Shown in pieces: positions 34,450-44,467 of a stretch of DNA of 64,000 nt. The DNA is from Butyrivibrio sp. VCD2006 (GTDB lineage Bacteria > Bacillota > Clostridia > Lachnospirales > Lachnospiraceae). How positions within the stretch are numbered: the stretch's first letter is position 1; each line of letters starts with the position of its first letter. Location of the stretch: positions 1 through 64,000 of the forward strand of contig NZ_AUIX01000016.1 of assembly GCF_000423925.1 (NCBI RefSeq), written 5' to 3'. Below the pieces are notes generated by a model. It saw only the letters and a program-made list of their open reading frames with translations. It did no database searches and was not told the origin of the DNA. A program made the position numbers and the translations under genes.

Positions 34450-34986
34450 TTATGCACTCATTGCCTCACTAAGATATTCGACAATAGGCTCAATATATCT
34501 GACATCAGAAGCATCATACGAGTGGTCGATCATGGCACCCATATCTCTTAGCCTCTCTTCCTTGCTCTTCTTAAGGCTACCTGCGTATGCCTTCATAGTA
34601 AGCTTTGATGCCAGATTCATCTTTTCATAGTTGATTCCGCCCTGGCAGTAGAATGCTTCAATATATGTCTTCTGCTCATCCGTAAGAATTTTGTTTAATG
34701 CCATTTCCGCTTCCTTAGACCCATTGAGAGCTGCGCCTACTGAAACTATCACAAGGCGCTTATCCTTCCAGTTCTCTGCTTTCTCAAAAAACCATTTCGC
34801 CTTTGCGACCTTCCCGCACACGCACCAGCCCGCATATACAATTGCATCATATCTGGTAAAAAAGCTGCCGTTTTCACTCTGAACGTCATTAACATCAAAA
34901 AGATCTGCGTCCATCCTCTCTGCAATCCACTTGGCATACCTTTTTGTGAATCCTGTCTGTGATGTGTAAATAACTAATGTCTTCAT
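34450..34986 (-). CDS. Flavodoxin domain protein
   Basis: FMN-binding electron carrier or oxidoreductase of 178 residues. The FMN phosphate loop reads YTSQTGFTKRYA (residues 7-18), followed by YDAIVYAGWCVCGKVAK and LVIVSVGAALNGSKEAE. The length and shape resemble the HemG-like flavodoxins of Firmicutes, though a protoporphyrinogen oxidase role is not supported by context. The Cys-X-Cys in the 50s loop is unusual. Followed by its own terminator, so it is probably not part of the pxp operon. Confidence 0.83.
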   Translation of the reverse strand: MKTLVIYTSQTGFTKRYAKWIAERMDADLFDVNDVQSENGSFFTRYDAIVYAGWCVCGKVAKAKWFFEKAENWKDKRLVIVSVGAALNGSKEAEMALNKILTDEQKTYIEAFYCQGGINYEKMNLASKLTMKAYAGSLKKSKEERLRDMGAMIDHSYDASDVRYIEPIVEYLSEAMSA

Positions 34987-35040
34987 AACTTACTTAGCCC
35001 CTTTACTTTATCTTCAATATATTTGACTTTTTCCATATAA

Positions 35041-35340
35041 CTATTTCTCATCCTTTTGATCTTTTGTCTGTATGAAGATCATTCCAAAACATAATCCAAG
35101 TATCACTCCTGTCAGGCTGTGGAGTGCCGTTCCGAAAGTTATGCTCCAAAGTACTAACATCGAAATACTAAATATATTGTTTTTGAGCCAATTCTTGGGA
35201 GCCTCGGATTTATTTCTTTCAATTATTGATGTAGCTTCTGCTCGCTTATTCATTTTTGTGTATTTTGTTGTCGATGTCTCAGCTGTCACATCTCTTGCAG
35301 GTAGCTCGATAGCAGTAGTGTCTATTATCAGTTCTTTCAT
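35041..35340 (-). CDS. Small two-helix membrane protein
   Basis: A 99-residue protein with a polar N-terminal half (MKELIIDTTAIELPARDVTAE) and two hydrophobic segments (NIFSISMLVLWSITFGTAL and TGVILGLCFGMIFI), ending in a charged tail. ATG 35340 is eight bases from GAGGAGG; an eleven-codon extension upstream is rejected. I do not recognise the family. It precedes the flavodoxin gene by 54 bases and may be co-transcribed with it. Confidence 0.65.
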   Translation of the reverse strand: MKELIIDTTAIELPARDVTAETSTTKYTKMNKRAEATSIIERNKSEAPKNWLKNNIFSISMLVLWSITFGTALHSLTGVILGLCFGMIFIQTKDQKDEK

Positions 35341-35401
35341 TGTTGTTTCCTCCTCATAATATGCACGACACATAGAGAATTTCCTGAACTATAGAATATC
35401 C

Positions 35402-35447
35402 AAAAATAAAAAACAGACTGACCGTTACACTCGATTCAGTCTGTTTT
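35402..35447 (-). terminator. Terminator behind the PEP/pyruvate-binding-domain gene
   Basis: AAAACAGACTGA and TCAGTCTGTTTT (35410-35421 and 35436-35447) form a 12-bp stem; on the minus strand a TTTTTTATTTTT run follows. Confidence 0.88.
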
Positions 35448-35538
35448 ACACTGTTTTGTCTATTTATATTAGTTCAATGCTGCTTTTTTCATTGGTATTA
35501 CTCTGACTTACCGAGATAAAACCACTAAATACAACAAT

Positions 35539-38118
35539 CTACTCAACCCTTGCACACAGGGTTCTCTCCTGATTCATGTCATGATAGATATAGATGTTAT
35601 CGGAAGAAACAGCATAGGCAGCAATGATATCCTTTAATGCATGATACTCCGACTCGGGATCTGCAAAGAGATTTCTTGAATCCAAAAGAATATCTGGATT
35701 AAATCTCACCGTCTTCTCATTCTCGAAAATTGCATTGTACAATATTCCGGACTCCACAAGGTCCTGGAAGAAGTGGCTTCCATAGGAAAGCTCAGGGTTG
35801 TAGCCCACCTTTGAATTGGCGATCTCGCAGACGGCGTCAAACTCACTGATATCCGAGAAGGTTGTGGGAACGCCAAGCTCAGGAGAAGAAGTTCCGACTC
35901 TTCCGGGCACCATAAGAAGCATGTGTTTACCCTGACCACGCATCTTCCAGTTGATGTGGCCGATGGCGCCTGCAATCTTGTGCTTATCCGCATAGGGCAT
36001 GCTGTAGTATTTAACGGGATCGACATAGACGATCATATCAAGCTTCTCTGACCGGGACAGTCCCATGGCAGAACGTCTGCACTCAAAGAGCACATTAGAA
36101 GGATCGATATTCTCCGGAATTTCAAGCTCCTTTACATCCTGGTAAACCTGCAACGGTCTGCACTGCAGAATGTTTATCACATAGTCACCGCTCTCTGAGA
36201 AATTGATGGTAAACTCTATGTCCACAGGGTGCTGATACTCATTCTGAAGTGTCTTTAGGATCGCCTTCATCTGCTCCATAAGTTGCTCTTTTTTCACCAG
36301 GCCCAGGCATGAGATGAACTCAATATTTCTGTCCTCTCCTCTGTCTCTGAACATTCTCTCTGTGTCAGTATCGTGCTCTAAAAGTAACCGCTTCAGGAAA
36401 AACGGCATAAAGGGCTCTATATCATCAAGGGATACTCTCTGAAGTTCCCTTGCAGTACGGTTCATAAGCTCAAGCTTTCTCTGAGAATACTGATGCCTCT
36501 CAATAGAATTACGGGCAGTTGTAGCGGTGGGTTTATCAAGGCTTACAAGTCTCGGATAGGACCCTTCCGTCCTGTCAACGGCCGAGGTTCCAAGTCCCAT
36601 AACAAGTCTTAGCATACCTGCTGCCTGGTCAAATGATTCCATGAACTTATATGGGCTGTAGGAATAGCCAACACCGGCAGCACATGGCATATAATACTCG
36701 CCATAATAAGATCCCGAAACTCTCTGGACCAGAAGTGCCATCTGCTCATCTCTCTCCTGAAGTCCGCGTCTGCTGCGGTAATCCAGCGCTGATCTGCTCA
36801 TTGTACTTGCATAAACTTCCCTGATAGCATTCTCAAGCTCCTCAACTCTCTGCTCCATACTTCCGGAATTTGAGCAGAAGACAGATTCATATTTTCCTGC
36901 AAAAGCGTTGCCAAAGCCGTCCTCAAGAATCGAACTGGATCTCACGATTATAGGGTCCTGACCGTAGTACTCAAGGAGCTTAACGAACTGCTCCTCCATG
37001 TTCCTCGAGAATTTTCCTGTGCGCAGGTGCTCAGCAAACTCCTCAGCCACAGAAAAGAACTCCTCTTTGCTACGCTGTCTTATCCTCAGATCCCAGAATT
37101 CATTATCAACAATGAAGGAATAGAACACATCCGAGCCTATGTAGAAGGAATCATGAGGCTCCAGATTTTCAAAGACATCAGGACACTTGTTCTCAATGAT
37201 CTTTCTTGCAAGCAGCATTCCGCAGGCCTTACCACCGATCATTCCGGTTCCGATCATCCTGTCCTTAACCTCCAGATAATCAGCCGGAGTAAAGTGTTCC
37301 TTTATCATCTCACGGAGCCGCTCATCACGGCTCATCATGATGTTGCACATTCGATTACAGTTCTCTGTGACATCAAAGCCGCCCTCATACATAGTCCTTG
37401 TCAGATTGAAAAATCTATCCCAGCTGTCCATGTTGTCGCTGTCCAGCATAGACCCGCTTTTCCCAAGTACCTGATAAAAATGACTTGCGATAACACCATC
37501 CAGAATAGGCTTAAAATCTCCGCTTTCAGGGTTGTAGAGATGCGGAAGAAACATTGTCTCAGAGTAGCGGTTCCACACCTTATCAGGACGCACATATACA
37601 TTTTTCGAATCGGAAAAAACTTCAAGAAAAAGCTGCGTGGTATCCCTTATCTTGGCGATAGCCGCAAAAGAATGCTTACCTCTTATAAGCGGGAAGAATG
37701 CAACTGTATCAAGAATAAAAAGATAGGGACATGTAACTCTGAAAAAGTTGCCCATCATAAGGTCAGTAGCCCAGGCAGTCTGCAGCTCTGAGAGGCAATC
37801 AAAGACATAGAAGCCGTCACGTCCTTCTCTTTCTATATGCTTGTGAATCTCAACGGTGAAATTCTCAAACCTGTGGTTTAGCTCCACATTTATGACTTTT
37901 AGCCCCTCCTGCTCCTCTAAAAGAGGTTCGTGGGTTGCAAATCTGAAATAGATAAGATTTCTCTTATCCTCAATAGCCTGCTTAACATAGGGCTTCACAA
38001 AAAGCTTGAACTCTTCAAGGTTATCGACACGCCAGACAACATTGTCGCCAAGTCTGATATTATGAAAAGCCTCGTCCATCTGCGGTATTCCCGAAAGAAC
38101 TCTGTCAAATGCTGCCAT
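35539..38118 (-). CDS. PEP/pyruvate-binding domain protein with KaiC-like N-terminus
   Basis: A large cytoplasmic protein of 859 residues. The N-terminus (LSGIPQMDEAFHNIRLGDNVVW) resembles the start of KaiC/RecA-like ATPases, but the P-loop is replaced by RVDNLEEFKLFV. From about residue 300 it follows the N-terminal nucleotide-binding domain of pyruvate phosphate dikinase and PEP synthase: GMIGGKACGMLLA, IIVRSSSILEDGFGNAFAGKYESVF near 395, and IEFTINFSESGDYVINILQCRPLQ. The catalytic phosphohistidine domain is not recognisable (GTSSPELGVPTTFSDI may be its relic), and no PEP barrel follows. So it is not PPDK; a phosphotransfer or regulatory role is possible. AGGAGG precedes the ATG. Confidence 0.75.
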   Translation of the reverse strand: MAAFDRVLSGIPQMDEAFHNIRLGDNVVWRVDNLEEFKLFVKPYVKQAIEDKRNLIYFRFATHEPLLEEQEGLKVINVELNHRFENFTVEIHKHIEREGRDGFYVFDCLSELQTAWATDLMMGNFFRVTCPYLFILDTVAFFPLIRGKHSFAAIAKIRDTTQLFLEVFSDSKNVYVRPDKVWNRYSETMFLPHLYNPESGDFKPILDGVIASHFYQVLGKSGSMLDSDNMDSWDRFFNLTRTMYEGGFDVTENCNRMCNIMMSRDERLREMIKEHFTPADYLEVKDRMIGTGMIGGKACGMLLARKIIENKCPDVFENLEPHDSFYIGSDVFYSFIVDNEFWDLRIRQRSKEEFFSVAEEFAEHLRTGKFSRNMEEQFVKLLEYYGQDPIIVRSSSILEDGFGNAFAGKYESVFCSNSGSMEQRVEELENAIREVYASTMSRSALDYRSRRGLQERDEQMALLVQRVSGSYYGEYYMPCAAGVGYSYSPYKFMESFDQAAGMLRLVMGLGTSAVDRTEGSYPRLVSLDKPTATTARNSIERHQYSQRKLELMNRTARELQRVSLDDIEPFMPFFLKRLLLEHDTDTERMFRDRGEDRNIEFISCLGLVKKEQLMEQMKAILKTLQNEYQHPVDIEFTINFSESGDYVINILQCRPLQVYQDVKELEIPENIDPSNVLFECRRSAMGLSRSEKLDMIVYVDPVKYYSMPYADKHKIAGAIGHINWKMRGQGKHMLLMVPGRVGTSSPELGVPTTFSDISEFDAVCEIANSKVGYNPELSYGSHFFQDLVESGILYNAIFENEKTVRFNPDILLDSRNLFADPESEYHALKDIIAAYAVSSDNIYIYHDMNQERTLCARVE

Positions 38119-38182
38119 AGCATGCCTCCTTGGTAGAAAAAATCAGCCTGAAAATAGAACATGATTACTTTTAAAAATTAAT

Positions 38183-38224
38183 GAAAAAACGGACAAAGGA
38201 ATCTGAAACAGACTCCTTTGTCCG
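38183..38224 (-). terminator. Terminator of the opp operon
   Basis: CGGACAAAGGA (38190-38200) pairs exactly with TCCTTTGTCCG (38214-38224), then TTTTTTCATT on the minus strand. It ends the oppA transcript ahead of the 859-aa gene. Confidence 0.9.
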
Positions 38225-38254
38225 TAAATCTTACGGATTAATTATACATCATTT

Positions 38255-40171
38255 TTACTCTGCATAGAAGCACTTCTCAAAGTACTTGAATCCAAGAGGG
38301 CTTGTATAGAATCCCTTAACATTGTTCTTGATCATGTAAAGATCTGTGTAGTAGTAGATAGGGCAGATGCAGCCTGTGCTCATGAGAAGGTTCTCAGCCA
38401 TGTGCATCATTGCATATCTCTTCTCGTTATCTGTGCATGTCTTGATCTTGCTGATAAGAACATCATAGGTCTCAGCCCATGTTCCGTCAGTAATATTCTC
38501 CTCATAGCCAAGGCTTGTAAGGTCAAGGTCATATGCTGCTACAGAAGCGTTGTCACCCTTACCGAACTGAACATCATTGTTACCTGATGCTGTGGTCCAC
38601 ATATCAAGGAATGAAATAGGATCATTGTAGTCACCAAGCCAACCGTTACGAGCGATTGAATAATCACCTGCTTTACGTGTATCAAGGAATGTTGCCCACT
38701 CCTGGTTCTCAAGCTTAAGATCGATACCTACAGCTCCCATAGTTGCCTGAATAGCCTCACCGATTGCCTTGTGGCTCTCACTTGTGTTGTAGAGATATGT
38801 GAGTGAAGGGAAGTCTGTGAACTTGTACTCAGCTTCATCATATGTGTAATACTTCTTAAGTGTCTCGATAGCATCAGCATAGTTCTGGTCATATGCTGCT
38901 TCTGTTACATCATAGTAACCTACGTATGAAGAATCCGAACCTGCATTCTCATAGAACTGAGAACCGTCAGCATCTGTAAGACCCATAGCAACGAAGGAAG
39001 AAGCAGGAACCTGTCCACCCTGTGCGATGTCGTTTACGATGTAGTTACGGTCGATAAGAAGTGCAAGTGCGCTTCTGATCTCAGCCTCAGCATCAGCCTT
39101 CTCTTTTCCTGTAAGTGTGCTGGAAGCAGGAAGGATGTTCTCGTTGATATTCCAGCATACATAGTATGTACCAAGCTGACCGGTTGTTACAAACTCATCG
39201 GGATATGATGTCTTAAGAGATGCGATCTCGTTTGTAGGAACATCATCGATGAACTGCCAATCGCCGTTCTCAAAGTTAGCAAGCATGTTGTTGGCATCGT
39301 CTGAAAGGTAGAAGTTGATCTCCTTCATTACAACGCTGTCAGCATCAACATAGTTGTCGTTCTTTGTAAGTGTAATTACACTGTTGTGATCCCAACCTGT
39401 CATTGTGTAAGGGCCATTGTTTACATATGTGGAAGGATCTGTAGCCCAGCTCTCATTGCTTACAACATCTTCACGTACAGGGAAGTATGCCGGGAAAGCA
39501 AGAAGCTCGTTCCAGTAAGGAACTGCATTTACAAGAGTAACCTCCAGTGTCTTATCATCTACTGCATTTACGTTAAGCTTTGCATCGGGATTTGTGAAGT
39601 TACCTTCATCGTCTGCATCCCATACATCAGCATAACCATCAACTACCTCGAACATGTAGCCATAGTCTGCTGCAAGCTCTGTACCTGCTGCACGGTTCCA
39701 TGCAAATACGAAATCTCCTGCAGTAACATCCTTTCCGTCAGACCACTTAAGGCCATCACGAAGCTTATATGTATATGTTACTGTACCGTCAGAATTCTCA
39801 ACGCCATCTACGAGCTCCTCTACTGCATCTGGAACAAGTTCCATTGTTCCGTCAGCTGCAGGTGCCCACTTAGCAAGACCTGAGAAAAGGTGAGAACAAA
39901 CTGTACCACCATCTACTGAAGAGTTAAGTGCAGGATCGAGAGTAGCAGGCTCTGATGCGAGGCAGACATTGATTGAATCTGCAAGAGCGCCTTCCGGTGC
40001 TTCCTCAACTACATTAGTAGCATTTGTGCTTTCTGCATCATCTGTGCTCTCAGCCTGTGTTGCATCACCGGCATCTCCTCCTGCAGTCTCTGCAGCTCCT
40101 GATCCGCCACAGCCAACAAGGCCAAATACCATTGTTGATGCAAGAATCATTGATAATAGCTTCTTTTTCAT
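38255..40171 (-). CDS. oppA: Peptide ABC transporter substrate-binding lipoprotein
   Basis: Extracellular SBP family 5 protein of 638 residues. It has a signal peptide (MKKKLLSMILASTMVFGL) and lipobox VGCGG with Cys21, a low-complexity Ala/Asp/Glu linker, then the binding domain (INVCLASEPATLDPALNSSVDG). Blocks such as LRDGLKWSDGKDVTAGDFVFAW and the C-terminal GWLGDYNDPISFLDMW are typical of oligopeptide binders. The ligand is inferred as a peptide. AAGGAGG precedes the ATG. Last gene of oppBCDFA; its terminator follows. This importer could supply the peptides or amides used by the nearby pxp operon, though nothing in the sequence proves it. Confidence 0.93.
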   Translation of the reverse strand: MKKKLLSMILASTMVFGLVGCGGSGAAETAGGDAGDATQAESTDDAESTNATNVVEEAPEGALADSINVCLASEPATLDPALNSSVDGGTVCSHLFSGLAKWAPAADGTMELVPDAVEELVDGVENSDGTVTYTYKLRDGLKWSDGKDVTAGDFVFAWNRAAGTELAADYGYMFEVVDGYADVWDADDEGNFTNPDAKLNVNAVDDKTLEVTLVNAVPYWNELLAFPAYFPVREDVVSNESWATDPSTYVNNGPYTMTGWDHNSVITLTKNDNYVDADSVVMKEINFYLSDDANNMLANFENGDWQFIDDVPTNEIASLKTSYPDEFVTTGQLGTYYVCWNINENILPASSTLTGKEKADAEAEIRSALALLIDRNYIVNDIAQGGQVPASSFVAMGLTDADGSQFYENAGSDSSYVGYYDVTEAAYDQNYADAIETLKKYYTYDEAEYKFTDFPSLTYLYNTSESHKAIGEAIQATMGAVGIDLKLENQEWATFLDTRKAGDYSIARNGWLGDYNDPISFLDMWTTASGNNDVQFGKGDNASVAAYDLDLTSLGYEENITDGTWAETYDVLISKIKTCTDNEKRYAMMHMAENLLMSTGCICPIYYYTDLYMIKNNVKGFYTSPLGFKYFEKCFYAE

Positions 40172-40253
40172 AAAACAACCTCCTTAGTATATTTATACTT
40201 TTTTTATTCAAATCATATCCTCAACTGAGCATATAAATTGGAACCTAAATAGT

Positions 40254-41246
40254 TTATGCATTAACATCCTCAATGTGATGACATGCAACGAAGTGACCTT
40301 TTTCAACCTCTTTAAACTGCGGCATGCTGAGCGCGCAATCCTCTTTTGCATAAGGACATCTTGTTCTGAAAGGACATCCTGAAGGTGCATTTAAGGGACT
40401 GGGAATATCTCCTTTGAGAACCACTCTCTTATTTGCTCTTGCGATCTTAGGGTCAGGAACCGGAACCGCTGACAGAAGTGAAATACTGTATGGATGAAGC
40501 GGTCTGTTATAAATAGTCTCAGCATCCGCAAGCTCAACCATTTTTCCAAGATACATAACAGCGATTCGGTCACTTATGTGACGCACAACCAAAAGATCAT
40601 GCGCTATGAAAAGATAAGTAAGTCCAAGCTTTTCCTGAAGCTCATCAAACATGTTGATAACCTGAGCCTGAATTGAAACGTCCAGAGCTGAAACAGGCTC
40701 ATCGCAGACGATAAACTCAGGATTTACCGCAAGTGATCTCGCAATACCGATACGCTGTCTCTGTCCGCCTGAGAACTCATGCGCATATCTTGAAGCATGC
40801 TCACTGTTAAGTCCTACGTACTCCATAAGCTGAAGTACTCTGTCTCTGCGCTCCTCTTTTGTCTTATACATATTATGGATATCGAGAGGCTCAGCTATGA
40901 TATCGCTGACAGTCATTCTGGGATTCAGTGATGAATAGGGATCCTGGAAAACCATAGTCGCTTTCTTTCTGAATTCCTTTATACTCTCAGGTGACTTTAT
41001 AAGCTTGCCATCGTACCAAATCTCTCCGGATGTAGGCTTGTACAGATTAAGAATTGTGCGTCCTACTGTTGTCTTACCACAGCCTGACTCACCTACAAGT
41101 CCCAGTGTTTCTCCTCTTTTTATGGAAAAAGAAACATCATCCACTGCCTTAAGCGGCTTTGATTTGAAAAATCCAACATTAACGTTGAAGTACTGTTTTA
41201 AGTTTTTTATGTCAACGAGATTGTTCTCATTTCTTACATCACTCAT
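40254..41246 (-). CDS. oppF: Peptide ABC transporter ATPase OppF
   Basis: Cytoplasmic ATPase, 330 residues. Walker [10 protein letters not shown] near 55, Walker [12 protein letters not shown], signature [15 protein letters not shown]. The C-terminal oligopeptide/dipeptide ABC extension has Cys residues ([16 protein letters not shown]) that can bind a [4Fe-4S] cluster. The start overlaps oppD's stop (ATGAGTGA). Confidence 0.95.
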   Translation of the reverse strand: MSDVRNENNLVDIKNLKQYFNVNVGFFKSKPLKAVDDVSFSIKRGETLGLVGESGCGKTTVGRTILNLYKPTSGEIWYDGKLIKSPESIKEFRKKATMVFQDPYSSLNPRMTVSDIIAEPLDIHNMYKTKEERRDRVLQLMEYVGLNSEHASRYAHEFSGGQRQRIGIARSLAVNPEFIVCDEPVSALDVSIQAQVINMFDELQEKLGLTYLFIAHDLLVVRHISDRIAVMYLGKMVELADAETIYNRPLHPYSISLLSAVPVPDPKIARANKRVVLKGDIPSPLNAPSGCPFRTRCPYAKEDCALSMPQFKEVEKGHFVACHHIEDVNA

Positions 41247-42234
41247 GATTCTCGCTGCCTCCTACTACCTTATTCTTAACATTCATCCAGCAACCGGCAG
41301 CATGCCAATCATTTATCTGAATTCTCTCTGCTCTTTCTCTTAAGCAGATTTTCATAGCATTATCACATCTCGGTGCAAAGGGACAGCCCTTGGGCATATT
41401 GAGCAGATCGATAGGTGTTCCTGTAATAGGCTCAAGCTTTTTGCCCTCTTTTCCTTCTGTGGGAATAGATCTCAAAAGTCCCTTAGTGTACTCATGACAG
41501 GGATTGTAGAAAATCTCATCCGCGGTACCCTGCTCACAGATTGATCCTGCATACATTACGATGACCTCGTCACACATCTGAGCAACAACACCAAGGTCGT
41601 GAGTGATCATGATGATAGCCATTCCAAGCTCTTCCTGAAGTGTTTTCATAAGATCAAGGATCTGTGCCTGAATCGTAACGTCAAGTGCTGTCGTAGGCTC
41701 GTCCGCAATAAGGATATCCGGCTCACATGCAAGAGCCATTGCTATCATTACACGCTGTCTCATACCACCTGAAAACTCATGGGGATACTGCTTCATACGC
41801 TTCTCAGGCTCGTTGACATTAACAAGTCTAAGCATCTCGATAGCACGAGCTTCTGCCTGCTCTTTATTTCTGTCTGTGTGGAGGAGAATTGCCTCCATAA
41901 GCTGATGTCCAATAGTATATGTAGGATTAAGGGATGTCATGGGATCCTGGAAAATAATGGATATTTTATTACCCCTTACATTTTTCATAACCTTCTCACC
42001 GGCACCTACAAGTTCCTGTCCGTCAAGCTTGATGGAACCTGATACGATTTTTCCTGTGCCTGCAAGAATCTGCATGATCGAATATGCTGTTACCGATTTA
42101 CCGGAGCCAGACTCTCCGACTATTCCGAGGACTTTTCCTCTGTCCAGATAGAATGAAACTCCGTTTACTGCTTTAACTTCACCCGCATCCGTAAAAAAGG
42201 AAGTATGCAGGTCATTTACCTCTAATAATTTCAT
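41239..42234 (-). CDS. oppD: Peptide ABC transporter ATPase OppD
   Basis: Partner ATPase of 331 residues from [15 protein letters not shown]. Walker A GESGSGKS, Walker [12 protein letters not shown], signature [15 protein letters not shown]; Cys-containing tail [16 protein letters not shown] 15-codon extension upstream overlaps oppC and the ribosome site (GGAGGGAG) and is rejected. Confidence 0.95.
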   Translation of the reverse strand: MKLLEVNDLHTSFFTDAGEVKAVNGVSFYLDRGKVLGIVGESGSGKSVTAYSIMQILAGTGKIVSGSIKLDGQELVGAGEKVMKNVRGNKISIIFQDPMTSLNPTYTIGHQLMEAILLHTDRNKEQAEARAIEMLRLVNVNEPEKRMKQYPHEFSGGMRQRVMIAMALACEPDILIADEPTTALDVTIQAQILDLMKTLQEELGMAIIMITHDLGVVAQMCDEVIVMYAGSICEQGTADEIFYNPCHEYTKGLLRSIPTEGKEGKKLEPITGTPIDLLNMPKGCPFAPRCDNAMKICLRERAERIQINDWHAAGCWMNVKNKVVGGSENHE

Positions 42235-42250
42235 CTCAAAACTCCCTCCA

Positions 42251-43309
42251 TTACGCATTAAGTTTGGGATCAAACGCATCCCTTAATCCATCACCGAAAA
42301 GGTTCAGTGACAATACAATAAGCGAAATAACTATTGCCGGAATGATCAGTCTGTAAGGATAAGACGTGATACCGTTTAAGGCATCCGACGCAAGGGAGCC
42401 AAGTGAAGGCATAGGCGCATTAACACCAAGTCCAAGGAAAGACAGATAACTCTCTGTAAAAATCGCACTGGGAATCTGAAGCGCTGTTGAGATAATGATC
42501 ACTGAAAAGCAGTTAGGAATAAGATGCTTTAAAATGATCCATTTTCCCGGAGCACCTGCTGCTCTTGCCGCGAGGACATACTCCTGCTCTCTTAAGGAAA
42601 GTATCTGACCTCTTATAAGTCTTGCCATGGATACCCAGTAAAGTACACCAAATACTATGAACAGACTTATGATATTTGAACCGATTTTTGCAAGGACAGT
42701 ACCGTCCAGTGCACCTTCCATCACGACCTTAAGAACGGATGAAAGCAGAATAACCATCAGCATATCCGGCAGTGAATAAATAATATCCACTATTCTCATT
42801 ATGACAAGGTCAACTGCACCTCCGCAGTATCCTGCAACTGAGCCAACAGTCATACCGATGATAAGCACGATGATGCTGGCAAAAAATCCTACAGCAAGTG
42901 AAATTCTTGTACCATAAACCACACGGATAAAGTAATCTCTTCCCTGCGCGTCAGTTCCGAAAATATGAGGAATAACTGTCTCTCCGTTTGCTATTCTTCT
43001 CATCTCGGATCTTCCGTACTTGAATGGTGCAAGATTGTTGAATGAATTATCCACCGGTTTTCCGGGTGTCATGCCGAGCATCTGGTCATATGAGTAAGGC
43101 CATACTATCGGTATGATTATTGCTGCAAGTGTAATAATCACAATTATAAAAAAGCAGACTGTTGCAACCTTGTTCTTTAAAAGTCTCTTTACTCCATCCT
43201 TAAAGAATGTAGTAGAAGGGCGCATCTGCACCATGTATTCTTTTTCTTTATCAGAAGCAGGCATAAAATCATCAAGATCAACCTGCGCACTAAACATTTT
43301 ATTTTCCAT
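42251..43309 (-). CDS. oppC: Peptide ABC transporter permease OppC
   Basis: Membrane subunit, 352 residues. A long N-terminal cytoplasmic segment precedes the first membrane helix (NKVATVCFFIIVIITLAAI), as in OppC. The conserved IFGTDAQGRDYFIRVVYG and the ATPase-coupling loop REQEYVLAARAAGAPGKW are present. The start ATG has GGAGAG upstream. It lies 24 bases behind oppB. Confidence 0.94.
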   Translation of the reverse strand: MENKMFSAQVDLDDFMPASDKEKEYMVQMRPSTTFFKDGVKRLLKNKVATVCFFIIVIITLAAIIIPIVWPYSYDQMLGMTPGKPVDNSFNNLAPFKYGRSEMRRIANGETVIPHIFGTDAQGRDYFIRVVYGTRISLAVGFFASIIVLIIGMTVGSVAGYCGGAVDLVIMRIVDIIYSLPDMLMVILLSSVLKVVMEGALDGTVLAKIGSNIISLFIVFGVLYWVSMARLIRGQILSLREQEYVLAARAAGAPGKWIILKHLIPNCFSVIIISTALQIPSAIFTESYLSFLGLGVNAPMPSLGSLASDALNGITSYPYRLIIPAIVISLIVLSLNLFGDGLRDAFDPKLNA

Positions 43310-43333
43310 CAGTAAATTCTCTCCAAATCCGTA

Positions 43334-44263
43334 TTATTCAAGTGTGATTCTGGGATCGACAACTTTGTACATAATATCTCCAACAAGATTCATGATTACA
43401 ATAAGTGTGGCCAGTACAATTGTTGTTCCCATTACAAGCGGATAGTCTCGTCCGGTTATGCTGTTAACAAAAGCTCTGCCAATTCCCGGAACTGCAAAAA
43501 TCTGCTCAACAACCAGTGATCCCGTAACAATACCTGCCAGCATGGGACCAAAGTACGTAATAACAGGAATAAGAGAATTCTTAAGGGCATGTCCAAACAC
43601 GATTTTCATGCCTGACACACCTTTAGCCTTGGCGGTTCTGATATAGTCCTGTCCAAGAACCTCAAGCATTGAAGACCTTGTAAGTCTTGTGATGTATGCC
43701 ATGGGATACAGTGAAAGCGTCAAAACAGGAAGTGTAAGTCCATTCTTTGAAGCTCCGTTTGCCGGGAACCATTTAAGATTGATGGCAAAAATAATGAGCA
43801 GCAGTGAACCCATGATAAATGATGGCATAGACACAAAAGCTGTAGTAATTATCATGATTATGCGATCGATCAGTTTGTTTCTGCGAAGTGCCGCAACCGC
43901 ACCAAATATAATGCCCATGATAAGTGCAATAAATGCTGCAATAACACCGAGCTTTGCAGATGTTTTCATTCCATCAAAAATGATGTCGTTTACATTTCTT
44001 CCTCTCTGCTTCAAGGATGGTCCGAAATCAAACTTTGTAACTATATCCCTCAAATAAGTGATGTACTGAATGCCGAGCGGCTTATCAAGACCGTATTTTG
44101 CTTCCATGGCCTTTTGAACCGATTCACTTACAGCCTTCTCTCCTACGAAGGGTCCCCCCGGTACCGCATGCATAACAAAGAATGTAACCGTAATAACGAT
44201 CCATACTGTAACAATCGCAAGCAAAACACGTTTAACGATGTACATAAGAGTTTTCGTATTCAT
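43334..44263 (-). CDS. oppB: Peptide ABC transporter permease OppB
   Basis: Membrane subunit of 309 residues. Begins MYIVKRVLLAIVTVWIVITVTFFVMHAVPGGPF, the standard OppB/DppB opening, and ends with the VEQIFAVPGIGRAFVNSI motif. The coupling loop is EVLGQDYIRTAKAKGVSG. First gene of the operon, directly behind a near-consensus promoter, so transcription is likely strong. Confidence 0.95.
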   Translation of the reverse strand: MNTKTLMYIVKRVLLAIVTVWIVITVTFFVMHAVPGGPFVGEKAVSESVQKAMEAKYGLDKPLGIQYITYLRDIVTKFDFGPSLKQRGRNVNDIIFDGMKTSAKLGVIAAFIALIMGIIFGAVAALRRNKLIDRIIMIITTAFVSMPSFIMGSLLLIIFAINLKWFPANGASKNGLTLPVLTLSLYPMAYITRLTRSSMLEVLGQDYIRTAKAKGVSGMKIVFGHALKNSLIPVITYFGPMLAGIVTGSLVVEQIFAVPGIGRAFVNSITGRDYPLVMGTTIVLATLIVIMNLVGDIMYKVVDPRITLE

Positions 44264-44302
44264 TTTTTAAATCCCTACCTTCTATTTCATATCATCTGAC
44301 AT

Positions 44303-44330
44303 ATTATAACAAGTCAGCATATTATGTCAA
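44303..44330 (-). promoter_or_regulatory. opp operon promoter
   Basis: TTGACA (44330-44325) and TATAAT (44308-44303) are both perfect on the minus strand, with 16 bases between. The start of oppB is about 40 bases downstream. Confidence 0.85.
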
Positions 44331-44394
44331 CCACACACGCACGATTGTACACGTGCCGCGGACACTTTTTTATTTATAATAGGATTTCTTTTAA

Positions 44395-44437
44395 ATAAAA
44401 AAAAGACAATGGTGCGAAATTAATCGGCGCCATTGCC
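44395..44437 (-). terminator. Terminator of the FIST/MCP/GGDEF operon
   Basis: GGCAATGGCGCCG and CGCACCATTGTC pair on the minus strand (44437-44405), with one G-U or mismatch, then TTTTTTTT. Lies 31 bases past the GGDEF gene. Confidence 0.88.
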
Positions 44438-44467
44438 TTCAACCATGACATAATATCATAATTTTGA

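Noticed and set aside
37027-37791. 254-codon plus-strand ORF inside the PEP/pyruvate-binding-domain gene
   Set aside because: Antisense to a strong coding frame with clear family motifs, and it has no ribosome site or recognisable domain.
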